Notes: generated by a model not told the origin, from the sequence alone. Shown: positions 7,659 to 16,004, numbered from the stretch's first letter. The stretch is DNA of 64,000 bases from Streptomyces sp. R28 (GCF_041052385.1 NZ_CP163439.1:9413001-9477000), one strand, 5' to 3'. Made by a program: numbers and translations.

Positions 7659-9467
7659 TTGTCGACCGCCATCCTGACCGGTCCGCCGGTCCCCGGATCG
7701 TCGATCGAGGGCGATCTGCGGTCCCTCGGCTACGACGTGCGGGTCGCCGCCGACCCGGCCGACGCCGAGACGCTCCTCGCCCAGGTGCCCGGTGACCAGC
7801 GGGTCGCCGTGGTCGACGCCCGCTTCGTCGGCCACCTGCACGCGCTGCGCCTCGGCCTGACCGACCCCCGCTTCCCGCTGGCCGCGGTCCCGGGCGCCGT
7901 GACGGCCCAGCCCGCCGGCCGCCAGGCGCTGACCCGCGCCATGGCCCGCGAGAACTCCGCGGGCGGCGGCACCGCGGTGGCCGTCGACAGCCTCGCCGAC
8001 CGCATCGTCACCGCCCTCGACGACGAAGGCACCGACGTTCAGCGCCCCGAGCTCGGCAGCCTGGTCGCCGCCGTTCCGGCCGACCCGCAGGCCCGCAACG
8101 AGGCACGCCAGGCCGTCGCCGCCGTCGACGACGAGGCCGTACGTCTGAAGTCGGCCGTGAAGTCCCGCGACGGCTTCTTCACCACGTTCTGCATCAGCCC
8201 GTACTCCCGCTACATCGCCCGCTGGTGCGCCCGCCGGGGCCTGACCCCGAACCAGGTCACCACCGCCTCCCTGCTCACCGCGCTCATCGCGGCGGGCTGC
8301 GCGGCCACCGGCACCCGGGGCGGCTTCGTCGCGGCCGGCCTGCTGCTGATCTTCTCGTTCGTGCTGGACTGCACCGACGGCCAGCTCGCCCGCTACTCCC
8401 TGCAGTACTCCACGCTCGGCGCCTGGCTGGACGCCACCTTCGACCGGGCCAAGGAGTACGCCTACTACGCCGGCCTCGCCCTCGGCGCCGCCCGCGGCGG
8501 TGACGACGTATGGGGGCTCGCCCTCGGCGCCATGGTCCTGCAGACCTGCCGGCACGTCGTCGACTTCTCCTTCAACGAGGCCAACCACGACGCCACCGCC
8601 AACACCAGCCCCACGGCCGCCCTGTCCGACAAGCTCGACAGCGTCGGCTGGACGGTGTGGGTGCGCCGGATGATCGTCCTGCCGATCGGCGAGCGCTGGG
8701 CGATGATCGCGGTGCTGACGGCGCTCACCACCCCGCGTATCACCTTCTACGCGCTGCTCATCGGCTGCGCGTTCGCGGCGACGTACACCACGGCCGGCCG
8801 CGTGCTGCGCTCGCTGACCCGTAAGGCCCGGCGCACCGACCGCGCAGCGCAGGCGCTGGCCGACCTCGCCGACTCGGGGCCGCTCGCGCAGGGCTTCGCC
8901 GAGGCCTTCAAGAACCCCGCGCGCCGACTGCCCGGCTTCGCCGTCCCGGCTGCCGCCCTCCTCGGCGGCGCCGCGGTCGTCGCCGTGGCCGCGCTGACCG
9001 ATTTCGGCGGACCGTGGCCGATCGTCGCCGCGCTCGTGTACGCCGTGACCGCGGGGCTTGCCGTCGCCCGGCCCCTCAAGGGCGCCCTGGACTGGCTGGT
9101 TCCGCCGTTCTTCCGGGCGGCCGAATACGGCACCGTGCTCGCCCTCGCGGTCAAAGCCGGGGTAAACGGAGCCCTTCCTGCGGCTTTCGGCCTGGTGGCG
9201 GCTGTCGCCTACCATCACTACGACACGGTGTACCGCATCCGCGGCAACGCCGGAGCGCCCCCGGCCTGGCTGGTGCGCGTCATCGGGGGGCACGAAGGAC
9301 GGACGCTGCTCGTCACCGTTCTGGCCGCCGCGCTCACCGCCTCGCAGTTCAAGGTCGCGCTCACGGCCCTGGCCGTGGCCGTGGCCCTCGTGGTGCTCGT
9401 CGAGAGCATCCGCTTCTGGGTGTCCTCCGGGGCGCCCGCCGTACACGATGAAGGAGAACCCGCATGA
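7659..9467 (+). CDS. CDP-alcohol phosphotransferase with N- and C-terminal extensions (DUF5941-like)
   Basis: A 602-residue membrane enzyme. Its centre carries the complete CDP-alcohol phosphotransferase motif (D-x2-D-G-x2-A-R-x8-G-x3-D-x3-D, seen from DCTDGQLAR near residue 235), which transfers a phospho-alcohol from a CDP-activated donor to an alcohol acceptor. The first ~160 residues look like a degenerate nucleotidyltransferase-like domain; the last ~150 residues form an additional membrane domain resembling DUF5941. The start is a TTG at 7659 behind GGGAGTGAG. It is the first gene of a seven-gene operon and overlaps the next gene by 4 bp. The domain order recalls bifunctional inositol-phosphate enzymes, but the true substrate is unknown. 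Confidence 0.85.
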   Translation: MSTAILTGPPVPGSSIEGDLRSLGYDVRVAADPADAETLLAQVPGDQRVAVVDARFVGHLHALRLGLTDPRFPLAAVPGAVTAQPAGRQALTRAMARENSAGGGTAVAVDSLADRIVTALDDEGTDVQRPELGSLVAAVPADPQARNEARQAVAAVDDEAVRLKSAVKSRDGFFTTFCISPYSRYIARWCARRGLTPNQVTTASLLTALIAAGCAATGTRGGFVAAGLLLIFSFVLDCTDGQLARYSLQYSTLGAWLDATFDRAKEYAYYAGLALGAARGGDDVWGLALGAMVLQTCRHVVDFSFNEANHDATANTSPTAALSDKLDSVGWTVWVRRMIVLPIGERWAMIAVLTALTTPRITFYALLIGCAFAATYTTAGRVLRSLTRKARRTDRAAQALADLADSGPLAQGFAEAFKNPARRLPGFAVPAAALLGGAAVVAVAALTDFGGPWPIVAALVYAVTAGLAVARPLKGALDWLVPPFFRAAEYGTVLALAVKAGVNGALPAAFGLVAAVAYHHYDTVYRIRGNAGAPPAWLVRVIGGHEGRTLLVTVLAAALTASQFKVALTALAVAVALVVLVESIRFWVSSGAPAVHDEGEPA

Positions 9468-10216
9468 TCGGCCTCGTGCTGGCGGCCGGCGCCGGACGGC
9501 GTCTGCGCCCCTACACCGACAGCCTCCCCAAGGCTCTGGTGCCGGTGGGGCCCGCGGGCATAGAGGGCGAACCCACGGTTCTCGATCTGACCCTCGGCAA
9601 CTTCGCCGAGATCGGTCTGACCGAGGTCGCGATCATCGTCGGCTACCGCAAGGAGGCCGTGTACGCGCGCAAGGAAGCCCTTGAGCAGAAGTACGGCCTG
9701 AAGCTCACCCTCATCGACAACGACAAGGCCGAGGAGTGGAACAACGCCTACTCCCTGTGGTGCGGCCGTGACGCCCTCAAGGACGGCGTGATCCTCGCCA
9801 ACGGCGACACCGTCCACCCGGTCTCCGTCGAGAAGACGCTGCTCGCCGCCCGCGGCGAGGGCAAGAAGATCATCCTCGCCCTGGACACGGTGAAGAGCCT
9901 GGCCGACGAGGAGATGAAGGTCGTCGTCGACCCCGAGAAGGGCATGACGAAGATCACCAAGCTGATGGACCCCGCCGAGGCCACCGGCGAGTACATCGGC
10001 GTCACCCTCATCGAGGGCGACGCCGCCCCCGAGCTGGCCGACGCCCTGAAGGCCGTGTGGGAGACCGACCCGCAGCAGTTCTACGAGCACGGCTACCAGG
10101 AGCTCGTGAACCGCGGCTTCCGCATCGACGTGGCGCCGATCGGCGACGTCAAGTGGGTCGAGATCGACAACCACGACGATCTCGCCCGTGGACGGGAGAT
10201 CGCGTGCCAGTACTGA
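9464..10216 (+). CDS. Sugar/polyol-phosphate nucleotidyltransferase (CDP-activating type)
   Basis: A 250-residue nucleotidyltransferase with the family signature LAAGAGRRLRP...LPKALVPVG at the N-terminus and NGDTVHP near residue 110 for the metal-binding Asp. It resembles LicC-like phosphocholine cytidylyltransferases and would activate a phospho-alcohol as its CDP derivative. It starts in an ATGA overlap with the upstream CDP-alcohol transferase and its own end overlaps the dehydrogenase gene by 13 bp, so the three are translationally coupled. The natural inference is that it makes the CDP donor used by the two transferases of the operon; CTP preference is not visible from sequence. Confidence 0.85.
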   Translation: MIGLVLAAGAGRRLRPYTDSLPKALVPVGPAGIEGEPTVLDLTLGNFAEIGLTEVAIIVGYRKEAVYARKEALEQKYGLKLTLIDNDKAEEWNNAYSLWCGRDALKDGVILANGDTVHPVSVEKTLLAARGEGKKIILALDTVKSLADEEMKVVVDPEKGMTKITKLMDPAEATGEYIGVTLIEGDAAPELADALKAVWETDPQQFYEHGYQELVNRGFRIDVAPIGDVKWVEIDNHDDLARGREIACQY

Positions 10217-11265
10217 CAAGGCTCATCCCCTCGCCGGTCGTCGTGGACATCCGCCCGGGTGCCCTGGACGACCTGGGCAGCGTGCTCGCCGACGAGCGCA
10301 TCTCGCACTCCGGCAAACTGGCCGTCGCGGTCAGCAACGGCTCCGGCGCCCGGCTCAAGGAGCGGCTCGCTCCCGCGCTGCCCGGCGCCACCTGGTACGA
10401 GGTCGGCGGCGGCACCCTCGACGACGCGGTCCGGCTGGCCGGTGCCATAAGGGCCGGCCACTACGACGCGGTCGTCGGGCTCGGCGGCGGCAAGATCATC
10501 GACTGCGCCAAGTTCGCCGCGGCGCGCGTCGGCCTGCCCCTGGTCGCCGTACCGACGAACCTCGCGCACGACGGCCTGTGCTCGCCGGTCGCCACCCTCG
10601 ACAACGACGCGGGCCGCGGCTCCTACGGCGTGCCGAACCCGATCGCGGTCGTCATCGACCTGGACGTCATCCACGACGCTCCGGCACGTTTCGTCCGCGC
10701 CGGCATCGGCGACGCCATCTCCAACATCTCCGCGATCGCGGACTGGGAGCTCGCCAACCGCGTCAACGGCGAGAAGATCGACGGCCTCGCCGCCGCGATC
10801 GCCCGGCAGGCCGGCGAGGCGGTACTCCGGCACCCCGGCGGCATAGGGGACACCGACTTCCTGCAGGTGCTGGCGGAGGCGCTGGTCCTCAGCGGTATCG
10901 CCATGTCGGTGTCGGGCGACTCCCGCCCGTCCTCCGGGGCGTGCCACGAGATCAACCACGCGTTCGACCTGCTGTTCCCCAGGCGCGCGGCCGCCCACGG
11001 CGAGCAGTGCGGACTGGGTGCGGCCTTCGCGATGTACCTGCGCGGGGCCCACGAGGAGTCGGCCTACATGGCCGAGGTGCTGCGTCGGCACGGGCTGCCG
11101 GTACTGCCGGAGGAGATCGGCTTCACGGACGACGAGTTCGTCCGCGTCGTCGAGTTCGCTCCGCAGACCCGGCCCGGCCGCTACACGATCCTCGAACACC
11201 TCGACCTGACCACCGACCAGATCAAGGACATCTACGCCGACTATGTCAAGGCCATCGGTAGCTGA
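10204..11265 (+). CDS. Iron-containing/G1P dehydrogenase-family oxidoreductase
   Basis: A 353-residue member of the glycerol-1-phosphate dehydrogenase-like branch (EgsA/AraM family). Seen are the nucleotide-binding GGGKIIDCAKF near residue 98, the PTNLAHDGLCSP segment (compare archaeal SHDGIASP), and the metal ligands Asp in GIGDAISN, His in CHEINHAFD and His in AAHGEQCGLG. EgsA and AraM reduce dihydroxyacetone phosphate to sn-glycerol-1-phosphate with NAD(P)H. The GTG at 10204 overlaps the preceding gene by 13 bp, and the next gene overlaps this one by 23 bp. It may supply G1P or another polyol phosphate to the cytidylyltransferase. The fold is secure; the exact substrate is inferred. Confidence 0.85.
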   Translation: MPVLTRLIPSPVVVDIRPGALDDLGSVLADERISHSGKLAVAVSNGSGARLKERLAPALPGATWYEVGGGTLDDAVRLAGAIRAGHYDAVVGLGGGKIIDCAKFAAARVGLPLVAVPTNLAHDGLCSPVATLDNDAGRGSYGVPNPIAVVIDLDVIHDAPARFVRAGIGDAISNISAIADWELANRVNGEKIDGLAAAIARQAGEAVLRHPGGIGDTDFLQVLAEALVLSGIAMSVSGDSRPSSGACHEINHAFDLLFPRRAAAHGEQCGLGAAFAMYLRGAHEESAYMAEVLRRHGLPVLPEEIGFTDDEFVRVVEFAPQTRPGRYTILEHLDLTTDQIKDIYADYVKAIGS

Positions 11266-12022
11266 ACTCCGCCCCGTCGTTCACCCCGCGGGGGTGAAGG
11301 ACCGGCGCAGCGGTGAGCACTGGATGGGACGCCTCTACATGCGTGAGGTGTCCCTGCGGGTCGACCGCTACCTGGTGAACACCAGGGTCACGCCCAACCA
11401 GCTCACGTACCTGATGACCGTCTGTGGTGTCCTCGCGGCCCCGGCACTCCTGGTGCCGGGGATCCCGGGGGCGGTGCTCGGCGTGGTCATGGTCCAGCTC
11501 TACCTGTTGTTGGACTGCGTCGACGGTGAGATCGCGCGCTGGAGGAAGCAGTACTCGCTCGGCGGGGTCTACATGGACCGGGTCGGCGCCTATCTGACCG
11601 ACGCGGCGGTACTGGTCGGCTTCGGCCTGCGCGCCGCAGACCTGTGGGGCAGCGGCCGTATCGACTGGCTGTGGGCGTTCCTCGGCACCCTGGCCGCGCT
11701 CGGCGCGATCCTGATCAAGGCGGAGACCGACCTCGTCGGTGTCGCCCGGCACCAGAACGGGCTGGCGCCGGTCAAGGAGGCCGCCTCCGAGATGCGCACC
11801 TCCGGCATGGCGCTGGCCCGCAAGGCCGCCGCCGCGCTCAAGTTCCACCGCCTGATCCTCGGCATCGAGGCGTCCGTGCTGATCCTGGTCCTCGCGATCG
11901 TCGACCAGGTCCGCGGCGACCTGTTCTTCTCCCGGCTCGGCGTCGCGGTGCTGGCAGGCATCGCGCTGCTGCAGACCCTGCTGCACCTCGTGTCCATCCT
12001 CGCTTCGAGCAGGCTGAAGTGA
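11243..12022 (+). CDS. CDP-alcohol phosphatidyltransferase family protein
   Basis: A 259-residue integral membrane enzyme with the full CDP-alcohol phosphotransferase motif starting at DCVDGEIAR and ending in the distal aspartates of YMDRVGAYLTD. Several hydrophobic segments flank it (VCGVLAAPALLVPGIPGAVL and others). It is the second such enzyme in the operon and lacks the extra domains of the first. The start at 11243 overlaps the dehydrogenase gene by 23 bp. Two transferases fed by one cytidylyltransferase suggest either successive attachment of two phospho-alcohols or priming and elongation steps. Confidence 0.87.
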   Translation: MSRPSVAELRPVVHPAGVKDRRSGEHWMGRLYMREVSLRVDRYLVNTRVTPNQLTYLMTVCGVLAAPALLVPGIPGAVLGVVMVQLYLLLDCVDGEIARWRKQYSLGGVYMDRVGAYLTDAAVLVGFGLRAADLWGSGRIDWLWAFLGTLAALGAILIKAETDLVGVARHQNGLAPVKEAASEMRTSGMALARKAAAALKFHRLILGIEASVLILVLAIVDQVRGDLFFSRLGVAVLAGIALLQTLLHLVSILASSRLK

Positions 12023-12900
12023 GCGGCATGAAGGTCGGCGCGGTGATCATCACCATGGGCAACCGCCCCGACGAGCTCCGTGCCCTGCTCGACTCGGTCG
12101 CCAAGCAGGACGGCGACCCGGTCCAGGTCGTCGTGGTCGGCAACGGCTCCCCGGTGCCCGACGTCCCCGAGGGCGTCCGCACGATCGAGCTGCCCGAGAA
12201 CCTCGGCATCCCCGGCGGCCGCAACGTCGGCGTCGAGGCCTTCGGCCCCAGCGGGCGCGATGTCGACATCCTGCTCTTCCTCGACGACGACGGCCTCCTA
12301 GCCCAGCACGACACCGCGGAACTGTGCCGCGAGGCCTTCTCCGCCGACCCGAAGCTCGGCATCATCAGCTTCCGCATCGCCGACCCGGACACCGGCGTCA
12401 CCCAGCGGCGCCACGTCCCCCGGCTGCGCGCCGCCGACCCGATGCGCTCCTCCCGGGTCACCACCTTCCTCGGCGGCGCCAACGCCGTCCGTACCCAGGT
12501 CTTCGCCGAGGTCGGCGGGCTGCCGGACGAGTTCTTCTACGCCCATGAGGAAACCGACCTGGCATGGCGGGCCCTCGACGCGGGCTGGATGATCGACTAC
12601 CGGTCCGACATGGTGCTGTACCACCCGACGACGGCGCCCTCCCGGCACGCGGTCTACCACCGCATGGTCGCCCGCAACCGCGTCTGGCTCGCCCGCCGCA
12701 ACCTCCCCGCCCCCCTCGTCCCGGTCTATCTGGGCGTCTGGATGCTGCTCACCCTCCTGCGCCGCCCCTCCCGCCTTGCCCTGAAGGCATGGTTCGGCGG
12801 GTTCAGGGAAGGCTGGACCACTCCCTGCGGTCCCCGCCGGCCCATGAAGTGGCGTACGGTGTGGCGGCTGACTCGACTGGGCCGACCTCCCGTCATCTGA
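12019..12900 (+). CDS. GT2-family glycosyltransferase
   Basis: A 293-residue GT-A fold glycosyltransferase. It shows the nucleotide-binding start KVGAVIITMGNRPDELRALLDS, the segment ENLGIPGGRNVGVEAF, a DxD-like LFLDDDG near residue 92, and FLGGANAVR plus FFYAHEETDLAWR, which are typical of rhamnosyl- or galactofuranosyl-type GT2 enzymes. I place the start at the GTG at 12019, a GTGA overlap with the preceding stop; the ATG at 12028 is the alternative. A C-terminal hydrophobic stretch (VYLGVWMLLTLL) may anchor it to the membrane. It probably adds a sugar to the polymer or lipid made by this operon; galE next door could supply UDP-galactose. Confidence 0.85.
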   Translation: MSGMKVGAVIITMGNRPDELRALLDSVAKQDGDPVQVVVVGNGSPVPDVPEGVRTIELPENLGIPGGRNVGVEAFGPSGRDVDILLFLDDDGLLAQHDTAELCREAFSADPKLGIISFRIADPDTGVTQRRHVPRLRAADPMRSSRVTTFLGGANAVRTQVFAEVGGLPDEFFYAHEETDLAWRALDAGWMIDYRSDMVLYHPTTAPSRHAVYHRMVARNRVWLARRNLPAPLVPVYLGVWMLLTLLRRPSRLALKAWFGGFREGWTTPCGPRRPMKWRTVWRLTRLGRPPVI

Positions 12901-13005
12901 CAAGCTCGACCCTTGGAGCAACCGAGCAACCGAGCCGTATCCCGGCCCGAGGGTTCATGCCAGGCCCGCACAGGCTGTGCATCTCGAAGACGAAAGTTTC
13001 AACTG

Positions 13006-13935
13006 GTGAGTGAGACAACGCACGACGGATCAGTCGCGGTGAGCGCGCCTCCGTCGCCCGACGAGGGCCTCACGGCGGCACAGCTCGCCGCCAAGTACGG
13101 GCTGTCCGTGAGCGGCGCCCGCCCTTCGCTGTTCGAGTACGTCCGTCAGCTCTGGGACCGGCGGCACTTCATCCTCGCGTTCTCGCGGGCGAAGCTGACC
13201 GCCCAGTACAGCCAGGCGAAGCTCGGCCAGCTCTGGCAGGTGGCCACGCCACTGCTGAACGCGGCGGTGTACTTCCTCATCTTCGGCCTCATCCTCCAGG
13301 CCGACCGAGGCATGGACCGCGAGGTGTACATCCCGTTCCTCGTCACCGGCGTGTTCGTGTTCACCTTCACCCAGAGCTCGGTGATGGCGGGCGTACGCGC
13401 GATCTCCGGCAACCTCGGCCTCGTCCGCGCGCTGCACTTCCCGCGCGCCTCGCTGCCGATCTCCTTCGCGCTCCAGCAGCTCCAGCAGCTGCTGTTCTCG
13501 ATGATCGTGCTGTTCGTGGTGGCCGTCGGCTTCGGCAGCTACCCGAGCCTGTCCTGGCTGCTGATCGTGCCGGTGCTGGTGTTGCAGTTCCTCTTCAACA
13601 CCGGCCTCGCGATGATCATGGCCCGTGCGGGCGCCAAGACCCCGGACCTGGCCCAGCTCATGCCCTTCGTGATGCGTACGTGGATGTACGCGTCCGGCGT
13701 GATGTTCTCGATCCCGATCATGCTGAAGGGCCGGCCGGACTGGATCGCGACCGTCCTGCAGTGGAACCCGGCAGCGATCTACATGGACCTGATGCGCTTC
13801 GCCCTCATCGACGGCTACGGCTCCTCGAACCTGCCCGACCATGTCTGGGCGGCCGCGATCGGCTGGGCTGTGCTGTTCGCCGTCGGCGGTTTCGTGTACT
13901 TCTGGAAGGCGGAGGAGAGGTACGGCCGTGGCTGA
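13006..13935 (+). CDS. ABC-2 transporter permease, TagG/Wzm type
   Basis: A 309-residue permease with about six membrane helices and the ABC-2 polysaccharide-export signatures LWQVATPLLNAAVYFLIFG and RASLPISFALQQLQQ. With the ATPase that overlaps its 3' end it forms a teichoic acid/O-antigen type exporter that flips a lipid-linked glycan across the membrane. The GTG at 13006 (VSETTHDG) is chosen because an upstream TTG reading adds an unlikely leader. It starts 105 bp after the glycosyltransferase gene, the largest gap in the operon, so a secondary promoter is possible there. Confidence 0.9.
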   Translation: MSETTHDGSVAVSAPPSPDEGLTAAQLAAKYGLSVSGARPSLFEYVRQLWDRRHFILAFSRAKLTAQYSQAKLGQLWQVATPLLNAAVYFLIFGLILQADRGMDREVYIPFLVTGVFVFTFTQSSVMAGVRAISGNLGLVRALHFPRASLPISFALQQLQQLLFSMIVLFVVAVGFGSYPSLSWLLIVPVLVLQFLFNTGLAMIMARAGAKTPDLAQLMPFVMRTWMYASGVMFSIPIMLKGRPDWIATVLQWNPAAIYMDLMRFALIDGYGSSNLPDHVWAAAIGWAVLFAVGGFVYFWKAEERYGRG

Positions 13936-14716
13936 GCAGAACCCGGGGGAGCGCATCCCCACCGTGATCGCCGACGCGCTGCACATCGTCTACCGCGTCA
14001 ACGGAGCCAAGACCGGCAAGGGCAGCGCCACCGCCGCCCTCAGCCGCATCCTCAAGAGGGGCTCCGACGACGCGGAGCGGGGCGTACGCAAGGTGCACGC
14101 CGTCCGCGGCGTCTCCTTCTCCGCCTACCGGGGCGAGGCCATCGGCCTCATCGGCTCCAACGGCTCCGGCAAGTCCACCCTGCTGCGCGCCATCGCCGGC
14201 CTGCTCCCGCCCGAGAAGGGCAAGGTCTACACCGACGGCCAGCCCTCGCTGCTGGGTGTGAACGCGGCCCTGATGAACGACCTGACCGGCGAGCGCAACG
14301 TCATATTGGGCGGACTCGCCATGGGCATGTCCCGCGAGCAGATCAAGGAGCGCTACCAGGAGATCGTCGACTTCTCCGGCATCAACGAGAAGGGCGACTT
14401 CATCACCCTGCCGATGCGCACCTACTCCTCCGGCATGGCGGCCCGGCTGCGCTTCTCCATCGCCGCCGCCAAGGACCACGACGTCCTGATGATCGACGAG
14501 GCGCTGGCCACCGGCGACCGCAAGTTCCAGAAGCGCTCCGAGGAACGCATCCGTGAGCTGCGCAAGGAAGCCGGCACCGTGTTCCTGGTCAGTCACAACA
14601 ACAAGTCGATCCGCGACACCTGCAACCGCGTTCTCTGGCTGGAACGCGGCGAGCTGCGGATGGACGGACCGACGGACGAGGTCCTCAAGGAGTACGAGAA
14701 GTTCACGGGCAAGTAG
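13928..14716 (+). CDS. ABC transporter ATPase, TagH/Wzt type
   Basis: A 262-residue nucleotide-binding subunit. Seen are Walker A GSNGSGKST (Gly76, Lys82), the signature YSSGMAARL, Walker B VLMIDEA and the switch His in LVSHNNK. The early stretch HIVYRVNGAKTGKGS and the insertion before Walker A are characteristic of the TagH/Wzt subfamily; no C-terminal carbohydrate-binding extension is present. The GTG at 13928 overlaps the permease gene by 8 bp. It closes the operon and is followed by a hairpin. It powers export of the polymer or glycolipid assembled by the upstream enzymes. Confidence 0.92.
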   Translation: MAEQNPGERIPTVIADALHIVYRVNGAKTGKGSATAALSRILKRGSDDAERGVRKVHAVRGVSFSAYRGEAIGLIGSNGSGKSTLLRAIAGLLPPEKGKVYTDGQPSLLGVNAALMNDLTGERNVILGGLAMGMSREQIKERYQEIVDFSGINEKGDFITLPMRTYSSGMAARLRFSIAAAKDHDVLMIDEALATGDRKFQKRSEERIRELRKEAGTVFLVSHNNKSIRDTCNRVLWLERGELRMDGPTDEVLKEYEKFTGK

Positions 14717-14752
14717 TCCACCCGGACATGGGCCGTGTGGCCCAGGACGCTT

Positions 14753-14791
14753 CGCGGGGCCCAGCCGGAACTGCCCCGGCGGGGCCCCGCG
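14753..14791 (+). terminator. GC-rich hairpin after the TagGH-type exporter
   Basis: A perfect 10-bp stem (CGCGGGGCCC at 14753-14762 with its complement at 14782-14791) encloses a 19-base loop that can pair further. It begins 36 bp after the ATPase stop and has no T-run. Position and symmetry fit a terminator that separates the export operon from the hopanoid operon. Confidence 0.6.
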
Positions 14792-14887
14792 TCTGCAAAG
14801 GAAACGTCAACTCCGGCTGGCCGTAGGAATCTTGGCGCCAATCGGTGTGTTCTTGTGATGCGCAGGACACCCCCACGGGCCGTGCCC

Positions 14888-14915
14888 CGTTGTACAACGT
14901 AAGCTGTACCGGTAC
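14888..14915. promoter_or_regulatory. Twin palindromes in the hopanoid operon control region
   Basis: Two perfect palindromes, CGTTGTACAACG (14888-14899) and GTACCGGTAC (14906-14915), lie 17 bp apart centre to centre about 190 bp upstream of hpnC. This 388-bp gap (14717-15104) holds the hairpin after the exporter, these palindromes and a short possible leader ORF. They could be operators for hopanoid expression; no cognate regulator is identified. Confidence 0.4.
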
Positions 14916-15042
14916 CGAAACACGGCAAGTGGGGCGATAAGGCGCGACACCCCTCTCTCCGGGCTGCGGCGCGGACGGCCGGGCGGCGTGTCCGAAATAG
15001 TGTGCATTGGGTCTGCGGTGTAGAACGGGAGATGTGACGGCA

Positions 15043-15108
15043 ATGGCTACGGAAACTCCCCAGCTCCACGCAGCATGTGCCGTCCCCGCGCCGGGCAGTC
15101 CGCGGTGA
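15043..15108 (+). CDS. Possible 21-residue leader ORF overlapping hpnC start
   Basis: An ATG at 15043 behind GGGAG opens a 21-codon frame (MATETPQLHAACAVPAPGSPR) whose TGA overlaps the hpnC GTG in a GTGA arrangement. hpnC itself has no good ribosome site, so coupling from this short frame could explain its translation. It could equally be chance; no homology is known to me. Confidence 0.3.
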   Translation: MATETPQLHAACAVPAPGSPR

Positions 15109-16004
15109 CGGGACCAAGCGCGCGCACAGGTGATCCGGAGCGCAGCACGCTCGACAAGGCCGCCGCGGAGAACTTCCCCGTGGCGCCGTTCTTCCTGCCC
15201 AGGGCCTGGCGCACCGACCTCATGGCCGTCTACGGATTCGCCCGCCTCGTCGACGACATCGGCGACGGTGATCTCGCGCCCGGCGGCGCCGACGCCCGTC
15301 TGCTCGGCGTGTCGCCCGAGGACGCCGAGGACCCTCTCGTCCTCCTCGACGCCTTCGAGGCCGACCTGCGCCGTGTCTTCGACGGCACCCCGCGCCACCC
15401 CTTGCTGCGCCGTCTGCAGCCGACCGCCCGCCGCCGCTCACTGACCCCCGAGCCCTTCCTCGGCCTGATCGCCGCCAACCGCCAGGACCAGCTCGTGGGG
15501 CGGTACGAGACCTACGACGATCTCCTTGCCTACTGCGAACTCTCCGCCAACCCGGTCGGCCGTCTCGTGCTCGCCGTCACCGGCACCGAGACCCCCGAGC
15601 GGATCCGCCGCTCCGACGCGGTGTGCACGGCGCTGCAGATCGTCGAGCACCTCCAGGACGTCGCCGAGGACCTCGGTCGTGACCGGATCTATCTGCCGGC
15701 GGACGACATGAAGCGTTTCCACGTCGAGGAAACCGATCTCGCGGTAAAAACAGCAGGCGCATCGGTGCGCGCACTGGTTGCATACGAAGCGGAACGTGCC
15801 CAGAACCTCCTGAATGAAGGCACCCCCCTGGTGGGTAGCGTCCACGGCAGGCTCAAGCTGCTGCTCGCGGGGTTCGTGGCGGGGGGAAGGGCGGCGATCC
15901 GTGCGATCGCCGCCGCCGAATACGACGTACTTCCCGGCCCGCCCAAGGCCAGCAAGCTCCAGCTGCTGCGTGAGGTGGGCGTGACTCTGCGAGGAGAGGG
16001 GTGA
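15105..16004 (+). CDS. hpnC: Squalene synthase-family protein HpnC
   Basis: HpnC converts presqualene diphosphate to hydroxysqualene in the three-enzyme HpnCDE route to squalene. The 299-residue trans-isoprenyl synthase fold shows the first Asp-rich motif in GFARLVDDIGD (near residue 45) and the second in EHLQDVAEDLGRDRIYLP (near residue 180). It is the first gene of the hopanoid operon and overlaps hpnD by 4 bp (GTGA). The GTG at 15105 fits the family length; an in-frame ATG at 15075 is an alternative. Neither has a strong ribosome site. Assignment to HpnC rather than HpnD follows from gene order and the shorter sequence. Confidence 0.9.
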   Translation: MTGPSARTGDPERSTLDKAAAENFPVAPFFLPRAWRTDLMAVYGFARLVDDIGDGDLAPGGADARLLGVSPEDAEDPLVLLDAFEADLRRVFDGTPRHPLLRRLQPTARRRSLTPEPFLGLIAANRQDQLVGRYETYDDLLAYCELSANPVGRLVLAVTGTETPERIRRSDAVCTALQIVEHLQDVAEDLGRDRIYLPADDMKRFHVEETDLAVKTAGASVRALVAYEAERAQNLLNEGTPLVGSVHGRLKLLLAGFVAGGRAAIRAIAAAEYDVLPGPPKASKLQLLREVGVTLRGEG

